A stretch of 64,000 nt of DNA. Origin: Zeimonas sp032027205. GTDB lineage: Bacteria; Pseudomonadota; Gammaproteobacteria; Burkholderiales; Burkholderiaceae_E. Below, one piece after another: positions 18,247 through 27,983 of the stretch (its first letter is position 1; each line of letters starts with the position of its first letter). Location: the NCBI GenBank assembly GCA_032027205.1, contig JAVSMN010000001.1:1-64000 (forward strand), given 5' to 3'. Under the pieces are notes generated by a model. It saw nothing but the letters and a program-made list of their open reading frames with translations, was not told the DNA's origin and ran no database searches. A program made the position numbers and the translations under genes.

Positions 18247-19398
18247 TCAGCCGGGCAGCGCTTCGAGGTCGACCCAGCGCCGCTCGCGCCACGATCGCAG
18301 CCCGGCCTCGACCAGTTGCACGCCCTTGGCGCCCGCACGCAGGTTCCACGGAAACGGCTCGTCATCGACGACGTGGCGGATGAAGCGTTCCCACTGCGCC
18401 TTGAACGCGTTGTCGTGAAGGACTGTATCGGGCACCGGCTGCCAGCCCGAGAAGAAATCGATCGGCTGCGGCAGATCGGGATTCCATACCGGCTTGGGCG
18501 TGTTCACGCGCGCCTGCGTGCGGCACTCGCGCAACCCGGCCACCGCCGAGCCGTGCGTGCCGTCGACCTGCAGCGTGAGCAGGTCGTCGCGACGCACGCG
18601 AACGCACCACGAACTGTTGAAGTGAGCGACGATGCCGCGCTCGGTGACGAAGGTCGCGTAGGCCGCGTCGTCGGCGGTGGCGGCGTAGGGCTTGCCGTTC
18701 TCGTCGATGCGTTCGGGAATGTGCGTGGCGCCCAGGCACGAGACGCTCTTCACTTCGCCGAAAAGGTTGTCGACCACGTAGCGCCAGTGGCACAGCATGT
18801 CGAGGATGATCCCGCCGCCGTCCTCCTTGCGGTAGTTCCACGACGGACGCTGCGCGGGCTGCAGGTCGCCCTCGAAAACCCAATAGCCGAACTCGCCGCG
18901 CACCGACAGGATGCGACCGAAGAAGCCGGCGTCGATCAGCAGCTTCAGCTTCTGCAGCCCGGGCAGCCACAGCTTGTCCTGCACGACGCCGTGTTTCACG
19001 CCTGCCGCCCGCGCCGCCTCGTAGATCTGCATCGCCTCGGCGAGGTTGGTCGCCGAAGGCTTCTCGCAATAGACATGCTTGCCGGCGGCGATGGCCTTCT
19101 TCACCAGCGACGGGCGCATCTGCGTCGTTGCCGCATCGAAGAACACCGTGTCCTCGGGGTTCGCCAGCGCGCGATCGAGGTCGGTGCCCCAGCGCAGTCC
19201 GCCGTGCGCGGCCGCCAGCGCCTGCATCCGCTCGGCGCCGCGACCGACGAGAATCGGGTCGGGCATCACGCGATCGCCATTGGCGAGCTTCACGCCGCCT
19301 TCGGCGCGAATCGCGAGGATCGAGCGGATCAGGTGCTGGTTCAGGCCCATGCGGCCCGTCACGCCGTGCATGACGATGCCGAGTGTTCGCGTACTCAT
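18247..19398 (-). CDS. Gfo/Idh/MocA-family NAD(P)-dependent oxidoreductase
   Basis: 383 residues. N-terminal Rossmann domain with a GVTGRMG variant of the nucleotide-binding loop (~12-18), the family's HVYCEKPSATNLAEA motif (~107-121) including the catalytic EKP lysine, and a C-terminal sheet domain. These enzymes oxidise or reduce sugars, inositols and related polyols. It lies 21 bp downstream of the PhyH-type dioxygenase gene in the same operon. Confidence 0.92.
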   Translation of the reverse strand: MSTRTLGIVMHGVTGRMGLNQHLIRSILAIRAEGGVKLANGDRVMPDPILVGRGAERMQALAAAHGGLRWGTDLDRALANPEDTVFFDAATTQMRPSLVKKAIAAGKHVYCEKPSATNLAEAMQIYEAARAAGVKHGVVQDKLWLPGLQKLKLLIDAGFFGRILSVRGEFGYWVFEGDLQPAQRPSWNYRKEDGGGIILDMLCHWRYVVDNLFGEVKSVSCLGATHIPERIDENGKPYAATADDAAYATFVTERGIVAHFNSSWCVRVRRDDLLTLQVDGTHGSAVAGLRECRTQARVNTPKPVWNPDLPQPIDFFSGWQPVPDTVLHDNAFKAQWERFIRHVVDDEPFPWNLRAGAKGVQLVEAGLRSWRERRWVDLEALPG

Positions 19399-19419
19399 TC
19401 GTTCGGTGACTCCGGAAGA

Positions 19420-20226
19420 TCAGCTGATGCGCAACTTCAGCGCATCGTCGTACGGCAGCGCCGGGTGCTCGAAGAAAGTGCGTTCGTTCACGTAATGCAG
19501 CGCGCAGGCGCGCCGCCAGCGCGTCGAGTGGTTCGGCCCGGAGTGATGGAAGGTGTTTCCGTGATGCAGCGAGACGCTGCCTCGCATCACAGGCGCCGGC
19601 TGCATCGGCTGTCGCTCGAGGATCGATTGCGGCAACTGCAGGTTGAACGGCTCGCCGGGCGGAGCCACGTGTGGATAGACCGAACCCCGGTTCGTCCCCT
19701 CGCCGAAATACAGGCAGCCGTTCTCGAGCGTCGCATCGTCCAGTGCGATCCAGGCGGTGACCACGCCCTCCGGGTCGTTCGGCCCGAAATAGAAGTTGTC
19801 CTGGTGCGCGGGCTTCGGGCCGCCCCCTTCGGGCGGCTTGAAGAAGATCTGGCTGAAATACACCGACACGCCGGGACCGATCAGCGATTCGACGAGCGCG
19901 ACGAGCGCGGGCGAACGCGCGAGATCCCGAACTGCCTGCCGATGGTGATGCGGGTTGTCGAGCTTGCGCAGCACGGCGCGCGTGCCCACGCCGGCGTCGA
20001 GGTACCAGGCGCGCTGCGCGTCGGGCAATTCGGCGAGGAAGCTCGCGCCCCAGCGCTCGATGTCGGCGATGACGGCCTCGGCCTGCTCCGGTGAAAACAC
20101 CCGATCGACGGTCAGGTGCCCCAAATGGCGATACAGCGCCACCTCGATGTCGCTCAGCGCGCGAGCGGAACGACCCGCGTGGCGGCTCGACGCGGATGCG
20201 CCCGTGTTGATCGACTCGACGGTCAT
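19420..20226 (-). CDS. Phytanoyl-CoA dioxygenase (PhyH) family protein
   Basis: 268 residues. Fe(II)/2-oxoglutarate dioxygenase fold: the HxD motif in KPAHQDNFYF (~145-150), the distal histidine in GNTFHHSGPN (~230) and a following arginine in STRWRRACALHY for 2-oxoglutarate. It would hydroxylate a small substrate in the cytoplasm; not necessarily a CoA ester. First gene of a four-gene minus-strand operon, with a RutR-like operator immediately before its start (20230-20245). Confidence 0.9.
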   Translation of the reverse strand: MTVESINTGASASSRHAGRSARALSDIEVALYRHLGHLTVDRVFSPEQAEAVIADIERWGASFLAELPDAQRAWYLDAGVGTRAVLRKLDNPHHHRQAVRDLARSPALVALVESLIGPGVSVYFSQIFFKPPEGGGPKPAHQDNFYFGPNDPEGVVTAWIALDDATLENGCLYFGEGTNRGSVYPHVAPPGEPFNLQLPQSILERQPMQPAPVMRGSVSLHHGNTFHHSGPNHSTRWRRACALHYVNERTFFEHPALPYDDALKLRIS

Positions 20227-20229
20227 GTA

Positions 20230-20245
20230 TTAACCTTTTAGTTAA
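20230..20245. promoter_or_regulatory. RutR-like operator, site A
   Basis: TTAACC-TTTT-AGTTAA, a 16-bp dyad 4 bp upstream of the PhyH gene start. It matches sites at 20318-20333 and 24509-24524 in half-site sequence and spacing. The RutR consensus is TTGACCA-N2-TGGTCAA, of the same length. Confidence 0.65.
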
Positions 20246-20317
20246 TAGTCTAGGGCTGGCGGGGACGACGCGTCAAGTACGGTTGAAGCCGCGCCGGCCG
20301 CAGGATACGATGGGTTT

Positions 20318-20333
20318 GTCACCAACTGGTTAA
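20318..20333. promoter_or_regulatory. RutR-like operator, site B
   Basis: GTCACC-AACT-GGTTAA lies 18 bp before the MetE-like gene start. It has the A..T spacer edges of the RutR box (CCA-N2-TGG), a perfect right half and an imperfect left half. With site A it covers both sides of the 124-bp divergent promoter region. Confidence 0.6.
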
Positions 20334-20350
20334 CAACGGCGCAATCCACC

Positions 20351-21361
20351 ATGCCGCGCATCGCGACTACCGTCGTCGGCTCCTATCCCGTTCCCCAATG
20401 GCTCGTTTCGGCACCGTCCGAGCAGGCACTCGTCGACGCCACGCGCGTCGTGATCGGCATCCAGGAGCAGGCCGGCATCGACCTCGTCTGCGATGGCGAG
20501 TTGTACCGCTTCGACCTGAACCATCCCGAGACGAACGGGATGATCGAGTACTTCGTGCGCCCTCTCGACGGCGTCTCGCAGCGCTTCTCGTTCGACGCGC
20601 TCGTCGCGTGGCGCGCCGACAGCGGCATGAAGTTCCGCACGCGCCCGCCGGGCGTGGTCGTCGGCCCGCTCGGACACGGCGCACTCGACCTGCCGCTGGC
20701 CTGTGCGCGTGCGAAGGCGCTTGCGCGCAAGCCGTTCAAGTTCACGCTCACCGGTCCGCACATGCTCGCCAAGACGCTGATCGACCGGCACTACGCCAAC
20801 ACGGCCGAGCTCGCGCACGCGCTTGCCGACGTGCTCGCCGAACAGGTCGCGCAACTCGATGCCGACGTCGTGCAGGTGGACGAGGCGAACCTGCCGGGCC
20901 ACGCCGACGAGTGGCAATGGGCTGCGTCGGCGATCAACCGCGTGCTCGACGCCGTGCGCGGCAAGCCCGCGGTCCACCTGTGCTTCGGCAACTACGGCGG
21001 CCAGACCGTGCAGAAAGGCACGTGGAATCGACTGATCGATTACCTGAACGCACTGCACGCCGATCACGTCGTGCTCGAATGCGCGCACCGTCCGCCGGCC
21101 GAACTCGAAGCGTTCCGCGAGCTAGAGCCGCGCATCGGACTGGGGCTGGGCGTGGTCGACATCAAGATCAACGAAGTCGAGAGCGCCGACGCGGTTGCAC
21201 GTGCGATCGAACGCGCCGAGCGCGTGGTCGGTGCCGGCCGCGTGCGTTACGTGCATCCCGATTGCGGCTTCTGGATGCTGCCGCGCTCGGTGGCCGACGC
21301 CAAGATGCGCGCGCTCGCCGCCGGACGCGACCTCTTCGAAGGCATCTCGCCGAGCCACTGA
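20351..21361 (+). CDS. MetE-like (cobalamin-independent methionine synthase C-terminal fold) protein
   Basis: 336 residues, one MetE catalytic barrel without the N-terminal domain. The zinc ligands align with MetE: H209 and C211 (HLCFGN), E243 (LECAH) and C305 (HPDCGFW). It begins TTVVGSYPVP, the usual start of this family. Such stand-alone proteins transfer or cleave methyl or other C1 groups; some are lyases for thioether substrates. The ATG at 20351 is downstream of a RutR-like operator and heads a three-gene plus-strand operon. Confidence 0.87.
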   Translation: MPRIATTVVGSYPVPQWLVSAPSEQALVDATRVVIGIQEQAGIDLVCDGELYRFDLNHPETNGMIEYFVRPLDGVSQRFSFDALVAWRADSGMKFRTRPPGVVVGPLGHGALDLPLACARAKALARKPFKFTLTGPHMLAKTLIDRHYANTAELAHALADVLAEQVAQLDADVVQVDEANLPGHADEWQWAASAINRVLDAVRGKPAVHLCFGNYGGQTVQKGTWNRLIDYLNALHADHVVLECAHRPPAELEAFRELEPRIGLGLGVVDIKINEVESADAVARAIERAERVVGAGRVRYVHPDCGFWMLPRSVADAKMRALAAGRDLFEGISPSH

Positions 21362-21374
21362 AGGAGCGCGACGC

Positions 21375-22415
21375 ATGCAGCCACTGCCGCAACGCTTCGA
21401 CGGCGTCGAGGCGCTCGAAGATTTCCTCAGCGACCCCACGCCTGCGCTCGCGGCCGATCTCGCGCGCGTCGACGGCGACCTCATCGTGCTCGGCGTCGGC
21501 GGCAAGATGGGGCCGACTCTCGCGCGCATGGCGAAACGCGCGCTTCCCGCGCGTCGCGTCATTGGCGTCGCGCGCTTCTCCGACCCGGCCACGCGCGCGT
21601 CGCTCGAGGCGCACGGTGTCGAGTGCATTGCGGCCGACCTGCTCGACCGTGCCGCGCTCGAGCGCCTGCCCAATATCGGCGACGGCGTGCGCAATGTCGT
21701 CTTCATGGCCGGCCACAAGTTCGGCGCTGCGGGCAACGCAGCGCTCACGTGGATGATGAACGTCGGCGTGCCGATGAACGTGGCCGAGGTCTATCGCGAG
21801 GCGCGCATCGTCGCCTTCTCCACCGCCTGCGTCTATCCGTTCGTACCGGTCGACGGCGCCGGCGCCGACGAGAGCGTCGCGCCGAACCCGCCTGCCGGCG
21901 ACTACGCCAACTCGTGCGTAGGACGCGAGCGGATGTTCGAGTACGCCTCGCACAAGCACGGAACACCGGGTCGACTCGTTCGCCTCTCGTACGCGATCGA
22001 CATGCGCTACGGCGTGCTGCACGACGTCGCTTCGGCGGTGTTCGAGCAGCGCGAACTCGACGTGACGATGGGCCATGCCGACGTCATCTGGCAGGGCGAC
22101 GCCAACGAGCAGGCGCTGCGCCTGCTCGCGCACTGCACGACGCCGACGACGCCGATCAACATCACCGGTCCCGCGCACACGAGCATCCGCTGGCTGGCGC
22201 AAGAGTTCGGCGAGCGCTTCGGTCGCGCGCCGAAACTCGTCGGGCATGAAGCACCGACCGCCTGGCTGGAAGACACGAGCGAATCGCAGCGCCTGTTCGG
22301 CAAGCCGCGCGTTCCGCTCGACCGGATGATCGACTGGACCGCCGAGTGGATCGCCCATGGCGGCGCGAGCCACGGAAAGCCAACGCATTTCGAAACGCGC
22401 GATGGCAACTATTGA
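21375..22415 (+). CDS. NAD-dependent epimerase/dehydratase-like protein
   Basis: 346 residues of the extended SDR fold. LIVLGVGGKMGPTLARMAKRA is a glycine-rich NAD(P) loop (~37-50). An STACVYPFVP segment and a CVGRERMF stretch sit where catalytic Ser and Tyr-x3-Lys would be; the classical YxxxK is not evident (it reads CVGRERM), so catalysis may be altered or absent. AAGGAG is 8 nt before the ATG at 21375. Second gene of the operon; its end overlaps the GNAT start by 14 nt. Substrate unknown. Confidence 0.82.
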   Translation: MQPLPQRFDGVEALEDFLSDPTPALAADLARVDGDLIVLGVGGKMGPTLARMAKRALPARRVIGVARFSDPATRASLEAHGVECIAADLLDRAALERLPNIGDGVRNVVFMAGHKFGAAGNAALTWMMNVGVPMNVAEVYREARIVAFSTACVYPFVPVDGAGADESVAPNPPAGDYANSCVGRERMFEYASHKHGTPGRLVRLSYAIDMRYGVLHDVASAVFEQRELDVTMGHADVIWQGDANEQALRLLAHCTTPTTPINITGPAHTSIRWLAQEFGERFGRAPKLVGHEAPTAWLEDTSESQRLFGKPRVPLDRMIDWTAEWIAHGGASHGKPTHFETRDGNY

Positions 22416-23382
22416 GCCGGCCGCGCGACCGACGGCCAGATCGAGCGCCGACCCGGACCACGAGCGGCCGACGATCCGCGCGCTCGGAGCGACCGACCTC
22501 CCCGGCGCACTGAAGCTCACGCGTGCGGCCTCGTGGAACCAGAACGAAGCCGACTGGCGGATGATGCTCGAGCTAGGACGCGGCTGGGGCATCGACACGA
22601 ACGGCGACGACGCACGTTCGAGTCTGGTCGCGTCGATCGTCGTCCTGCCGTACGGCGATGCGTTCGCCTGGATCAGCATGGTGCTGGTGGCGCCCGAGTT
22701 TCGCGGCCGCGGCTACGCACAGCGACTGCTTCGCCACGCGCTCGGCGCACTTGCGCGCAGGGGAATGGGCGGCGTGCTCGATGCAACGCCCGCCGGGCAC
22801 CCGGTCTATCGGCAGGAGGGCTTCGTCGACAGCTGGCGCTTTCGCCGCTTCCTGCGTGACGCCGCGCCCACAAGCGCCGATCGAGCCGCGCCAACGAACA
22901 CGCGGCAGGCGAACGCGACGCGAGCGGGCGATGACTCGGCGCCATCGAACGCAGCGGTACGCGCACTACAAAAGCGCGACTGGCCGCAGATCTCCATGCT
23001 CGATCGCTCGGCCTTCGGTGGCGACCGCTCGGCATTGCTGCGCCGCCTCGCCGCGCGCCTGCCGCGCGCGGCGCACGTTGCCGAAAGGGAGGGCCGGCTT
23101 GCCGGCTTCGTGCTCGGCCGCGACGGGCACGAGGCGCAGCAGATCGGTCCGCTCGTCTGCGACGACCCTGTCCTGGTGCCCGCGCTGCTCGACGCAGCGC
23201 TGTCGTCGATCGAAGGTCCGATCTACCTGGACGCCGCCGACCATCACGGCCCGCTGCTCGACGCGCTCGCCGAACGCGGCTTCGCCGAGCAGCGCCCGTT
23301 CACGCGGATGCTGCATGCGCTCGATCGTGCGCCCGGCGACGAGCGCCGCGTGTTCCTCGTCGCCGGCCCAGAACTCGGCTGA
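22402..23382 (+). CDS. GNAT-family N-acetyltransferase, two tandem domains
   Basis: 326 residues. The first GNAT domain (~25-150) has the acetyl-CoA loop in VAPEFRGRGYAQRLLRHAL (R/Q-x2-G-x-G/A). A low-complexity linker (~155-190) leads to a second, Acetyltransf_18-like half (~190-320; ISMLDRSAFGGDRSALLRRL, LAERGF). Acceptor unknown. The ATG at 22402 overlaps the preceding gene by 14 nt; an in-frame ATG at 22357 would overlap more. Last gene of its operon, convergent with the binding-protein gene. Confidence 0.85.
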   Translation: MATIEPAARPTARSSADPDHERPTIRALGATDLPGALKLTRAASWNQNEADWRMMLELGRGWGIDTNGDDARSSLVASIVVLPYGDAFAWISMVLVAPEFRGRGYAQRLLRHALGALARRGMGGVLDATPAGHPVYRQEGFVDSWRFRRFLRDAAPTSADRAAPTNTRQANATRAGDDSAPSNAAVRALQKRDWPQISMLDRSAFGGDRSALLRRLAARLPRAAHVAEREGRLAGFVLGRDGHEAQQIGPLVCDDPVLVPALLDAALSSIEGPIYLDAADHHGPLLDALAERGFAEQRPFTRMLHALDRAPGDERRVFLVAGPELG

Positions 23383-23425
23383 CCGCAGCGCACGGGCCGA
23401 AGCCCATGCGCGCCCTTCTCTACCG

Positions 23426-24427
23426 CTACTTCGGCATCTTGATCGAACGGTCGAGGAACTCGTTCGTGTAGACGCTCTTCACGTCGAAGGGCTTGTCGAT
23501 GCCGATGTACTCGCGCACGAGTTCGTAGTCGTCCTGCATCCGTTTGTCCTCGTGGATGCCCAGCGCCATCTCGCGCGAGAACTTGTCGCTCATCAGCACC
23601 TCGACGAGTTTCCAGTTCTGGAATTCGTTGTCGTACTTCAGCGCGCCGTTCGCATCGACCAGCGCCTGCACGCAGGGTTCGGGCTTGTCGACGCAGGCGC
23701 GAAACGCCCGCTGCGTGACCTTCACGAACCTGTTGATCAGCGGTCGGTTCGCCTCGAGGAACTTCGCGTTGACGATGATCGAGTTGCCGTACGGGTTCAG
23801 GCCGGCATCGCGCCACGCGAGAAAGCCCATGTCGTTGCCCAGTTCGCGCTGGAAGACGTGATGCAGGTTGTAGAACGACGTCGTGATGTCGATCGATTTC
23901 GCCTTCAGCGCGGCGAGCTTGCCGTTGGCGTCGATGTTCACCCAGGTGACCGACTTCGGATCGACGCCGTTGGCCTTGGCGAGCGCCGGCCACATCACGC
24001 GCGCGCCGTCGGCGGCAGGGTTGCCGATCTTCTTGCCGGGGAAGTCCTTCACGCCGGTGATGCCCGAGCTCTTCAACCAGTACATCCCCTGCGGCGAGTT
24101 GGCATAGACGTTGTAGACGGCGACCGTGTCGGCACCCTTGCTCTTGGCGACCAGCACGCCGGCCATGTCGGCCAGGCCAATCGGATTGGCGCCCGCGCCC
24201 ACCTTCTGCGTGGCGATCGCCGAGCCCTTGCCCGGCTCCAAATTCAGCTCGATGCCTTCCTTCTCGTACCACCCCTGCTGCTTCGCGTAGTAATACGGCG
24301 CATGGTCGCCGCCCGGTACCCAGTTCAGAATGAAATCGAGCTTCTGCGTCTGCGCGCCGGCCGGTGCCGTGCCGATCGCCATCGCCGCGGCAGCCACTGC
24401 CGCACCGAACATCACCTTGCCTTTCAT
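23426..24427 (-). CDS. ABC transporter substrate-binding protein, NMT1/THI5 family
   Basis: 333 residues: signal peptide (~1-25, ending PAGAQT), then an SsuA/THI5-like domain starting KLDFILNWVPGGDHAPYYYAKQQ (split here), with GWYEKEGIEL and IGLADMAGV. The family brings in pyrimidine-type thiamine precursors, sulfonates, nitrate or similar small ligands; the NWxPxxDHAPYY pattern is near the pyrimidine-precursor and RutR-linked members. The ATG at 24427 has GGGAGA 9 nt upstream. The gene faces away from the permease and ATPase genes but shares a control region with them. Confidence 0.9.
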   Translation of the reverse strand: MKGKVMFGAAVAAAAMAIGTAPAGAQTQKLDFILNWVPGGDHAPYYYAKQQGWYEKEGIELNLEPGKGSAIATQKVGAGANPIGLADMAGVLVAKSKGADTVAVYNVYANSPQGMYWLKSSGITGVKDFPGKKIGNPAADGARVMWPALAKANGVDPKSVTWVNIDANGKLAALKAKSIDITTSFYNLHHVFQRELGNDMGFLAWRDAGLNPYGNSIIVNAKFLEANRPLINRFVKVTQRAFRACVDKPEPCVQALVDANGALKYDNEFQNWKLVEVLMSDKFSREMALGIHEDKRMQDDYELVREYIGIDKPFDVKSVYTNEFLDRSIKMPK

Positions 24428-24508
24428 GCTGTTCGTCTCCCTGTCAGCATTCGTTTGCGGCGCCGCCATGTGTTTGACGCCTGGGCGCTGCTGCGCTAGA
24501 GTAATTAA

Positions 24509-24524
24509 TTAACCGGGCGGTTAC
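24509..24524. promoter_or_regulatory. RutR-like operator, site C
   Basis: TTAACC-GGGC-GGTTAC, a dyad with one mismatch between arms, in the 176-bp region between the divergent binding-protein gene and the DHDPS-like gene. Same half-site and 4-bp spacer as sites at 20230 and 20318, tying the transporter to the catabolic genes. Confidence 0.65.
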
Positions 24525-24603
24525 AACCCGGAACAACGCGAACCCGATCCCAGGCTGCGTCGGGCGGCGCCGCCCGCCTCTACAGCGCTCCGCATTTTCC
24601 CCG

Positions 24604-25665
24604 ATGACGCTTCACCGCTCGGAATTGCCCGCCGAAATCCGATCGCTGCTGCAGCAGGGCACCGTCATTCCGGCGCATCCGCTGGCACTCGACGCCGACG
24701 GCCGATTCGATCGACGCCGCCAGCGCGCGCTTACCCGCTACTACGTCGACGCCGGCTGCGGCGGCCTGGCGGTGGGGGTGCACTCGACGCAGTTCGCCAT
24801 CCGCGATGTCGGTCTCTACGAGCCGGTGCTCGAACTCGCCGCCGAAACGGCACGCGCGTGGACGCAACGCCCGCTGGTGATGATCGCCGGCCTGGCCGGT
24901 CACACCGCGCAGGCGCTCGGCGAAGCGCGCATCGCGCAGGCGCACGGCTACCACGCCGGACTGCTGTCGCTGGCGGCGATGCGCGGCGCGTCGCTCGACG
25001 AACTCGTCGCGCACTGCGAAGCAGTCGCCGCAGAAATCCCGCTGGTCGGCTTCTACCTGCAGACCGCGGTCGGCGGCATCGAACTGCCGATGGCCTTCTG
25101 GCGCCGGTTCGCCGCGATCGACAACGTCGTCGCGATCAAGATGGCGCCCTTCGATCGCTACCGCACGCTCGACGTCGTGCGCGGCGTCGTCGCCGCCGGC
25201 GCCGAGGAACGCGTCACGCTCTACACCGGCAACGACGACCACATCGTGCTCGACCTGCTGTCGCCGTTCCGCGTACGGCGCGACGGCACGGACGTCGACG
25301 TGCGCATCCGCGGCGGCCTGCTCGGACACTGGAGCGTGTGGACGAAGAGCGCCGTCGCGCTGCTCGCACGCATCCACGCCGCGATCGCCAAAGGTCCTAT
25401 CGACGACGAACTGCTCGCGCTCGACTCGCGCGTCACCGACTGCAACAGCGCCTTCTTCGACGTCGCGAACGGCTTTGCCGGCTGCATTCCCGGCTGCCAC
25501 GAAGTGCTGCGCCGCCAGGGGCTGCTCGAAACGATTCGCTGCCTCGACCCGGACGAGACCCTCTCGCGGGGACAGCGCGAGGAAATCGACCGTGTCTGCC
25601 GCGAGCACGCCGACCTGTCCGACGACGACTTCGTCGCAGCGAACCTCGAGCGATGGCTCGCCTGA
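24604..25665 (+). CDS. Dihydrodipicolinate synthase/N-acetylneuraminate lyase family aldolase
   Basis: 353 residues. DHDPS-like TIM barrel with the Schiff-base lysine K179 in NVVAIKMAPFDRYR and the conserved tyrosine Y151 in PLVGFYLQ; TGNDDHI lies in the later barrel strand. It would carry out a pyruvate-type aldol cleavage or condensation. True dapA is unlikely, given the length (~295 residues is usual) and context. It leads a three-gene plus-strand unit with the permease and ATPase genes. Confidence 0.88.
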   Translation: MTLHRSELPAEIRSLLQQGTVIPAHPLALDADGRFDRRRQRALTRYYVDAGCGGLAVGVHSTQFAIRDVGLYEPVLELAAETARAWTQRPLVMIAGLAGHTAQALGEARIAQAHGYHAGLLSLAAMRGASLDELVAHCEAVAAEIPLVGFYLQTAVGGIELPMAFWRRFAAIDNVVAIKMAPFDRYRTLDVVRGVVAAGAEERVTLYTGNDDHIVLDLLSPFRVRRDGTDVDVRIRGGLLGHWSVWTKSAVALLARIHAAIAKGPIDDELLALDSRVTDCNSAFFDVANGFAGCIPGCHEVLRRQGLLETIRCLDPDETLSRGQREEIDRVCREHADLSDDDFVAANLERWLA

Positions 25666-25687
25666 TCGTGAGGCCGACCTCGCACCG

Positions 25688-26481
25688 ATGCGCGCCGACG
25701 ATCACGCTCCTGCGCCGATGAATCACACCGGCTCCCAGACGGGCCGCTACACGCTGGCCATCCTCGCGCACTTTGCGCTGCTTGTCGCGTGGTACCTGTT
25801 CGTGCGACTGGGCGACGTGCCGCAGTTCGTGATGCCGTCACCGCAGGCGACGTTCCAGGCGCTGCTGTCGCCGAACTACGACTGGTGGGCCAACACGCTT
25901 GTCACCGGCACCGAGATCTTCGGCGGGTACGTGCTCGCGCTGATCGTCGGCGTTGTGCTCGCGCTGGTGTTCACCTGGTCGAAGACGCTCGAGGCGCTGC
26001 TGCTACCGCTGATCGTCACGCTGAACATGATCCCGAAGGTCGCTCTCGGCCCCTTGTTCATCGTCTGGTTCAAGTACGGCGTGTTTCCGAACACGATCAT
26101 GGCGTTCTCGATCGCGGTGTTCCCGATCCTGCTCACCACCGCGCGCGGCCTGCGCGAGATCGAGCCGGAACTGCTCGACCTCGTGCGCTCGCTGCGCGGC
26201 ACACGCTGGCAGCTCTTCACGAAGATCCAGCTGCCCGGGTCACTGCCGTACATCTTCGCCGGCATGAAGGTCGCAGCGATCCTCGCCGTAGCCGGCGCGA
26301 TAGTGGGCGAGTTCCTCGGTTCCGACAAGGGCCTGGGTTACCTGATGCTGCAGGTGCAGGTCACGCTCGACACGCCGGCGATGTTCATGGCGGTGATCCT
26401 GATCACGCTGCTGGGCATCCTGCTCTACGGCCTGGTGCTGCTGCTCGAGCGGCTGTTCGTGCCGAAGGACGCGCGCGTCGG

Positions 26482-26485
<4 letters not shown>
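25688..26485 (+). CDS. ABC transporter permease (SsuC/TauC/ThiX-like)
   Basis: About 265 residues with six hydrophobic helices from ~22. The binding-protein-dependent permease loop is seen in ELLDLVRSLRGTRWQLFTKIQLPGSLPYIFAGMK (split here), followed by AGAIVGEFLGSDKGLGYLM. Partner of the NMT1/THI5 binding protein and the next ATPase. Start uncertain: ATG 25688 or ATG 25718 (MNHTGSQ); neither has a strong ribosome site. The stop overlaps the ATPase start (ATGA). Confidence 0.9.
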
Positions 26486-27249
<764 letters not shown>

Positions 27250-27283
27250 CCGGCGCGCGCGGCCGCCTGTCGCTCGAGCGCGG

Positions 27284-27931
27284 TCAATCCCGTACGAGAT
27301 ACCCGAGTACCAGGTCCGTCATGTGCGACAGCGCCTCGACCTTCGCCTTCGGCGACAGCAGGTCGCGATCGAAGATCGTCGACAACGTGTACGCGTTGCT
27401 CAGATAGAAATACGACAGTCCCGCGATCGATATGTACAACTGCACCGGATCGACGCCCGCACGGAACACCCCCGACTTGCGGCCGCGCTCGAGCACCTCG
27501 GCGATCAGCGCGACGAACGGCGAATGCAGCGTGCGCACGTGCGACGACTTTTTCAGGTGCTTGGCGCGATGCAGGTTCTCGGTGTTCAGCAGCGACAGGA
27601 ACTCCGGATTCGCGATGTAGTAGTCCCAGGTGAACGCGATCAGCCGCCGAATCGCTTCGGTGGGCTCTACGCGGTTCAGGTCGAGCTTGTGCTCCTCGGC
27701 GCGGATGCGCCGGTACGCGCCTTCGAGCACGGCGAGGAACAGCGCTTCCTTCTGCCCGAAGTAGTAGTACAGCATCCGCTTGTTGACCTTTGCGCGCGTC
27801 GCGATGCGATCCACGCGCGCGCCGTCGAGCCCGTGGCGGGCGAACTCGTGCGTGGCCGCCGCGAGGATCGCCTGCTGCGTCGCTTCGGGATCGCGAACGA
27901 GGGCAGTTCGGGTGTAGGCGCGCGTAGCCAT
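27284..27931 (-). CDS. TetR-family regulator, RutR-like
   Basis: 215 residues. N-terminal HTH (~14-60): RDPEATQQAILAAATHEFARHG then VDRIATRAKVNKRMLYYYFG, which resembles RutR-type regulators; the C-terminal ligand domain is helical. It is the only regulator in the 16-28 kb cluster, and three 16-bp operators of RutR length and symmetry precede the cluster's transcripts, so it is the likely local repressor or activator. No such site was seen before its own start. Confidence 0.87.
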   Translation of the reverse strand: MATRAYTRTALVRDPEATQQAILAAATHEFARHGLDGARVDRIATRAKVNKRMLYYYFGQKEALFLAVLEGAYRRIRAEEHKLDLNRVEPTEAIRRLIAFTWDYYIANPEFLSLLNTENLHRAKHLKKSSHVRTLHSPFVALIAEVLERGRKSGVFRAGVDPVQLYISIAGLSYFYLSNAYTLSTIFDRDLLSPKAKVEALSHMTDLVLGYLVRD

Positions 27932-27983
27932 GGCGCGCCATGCTACCCGATGCGAGCGCGTCTTCGAATGCGGTTTTCGACGT

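Noticed and set aside
18163..20094. 643-codon plus-strand frame opposite the Gfo/Idh/MocA and PhyH genes
   Set aside because: Antisense shadow. Motifs HVYCEKP and HxD fix the coding strand as minus.
24604..25665. dapA (lysine biosynthesis)
   Set aside because: Too long, set in an inducible transport cluster behind a RutR-like operator, and more like catabolic aldolases of the superfamily.
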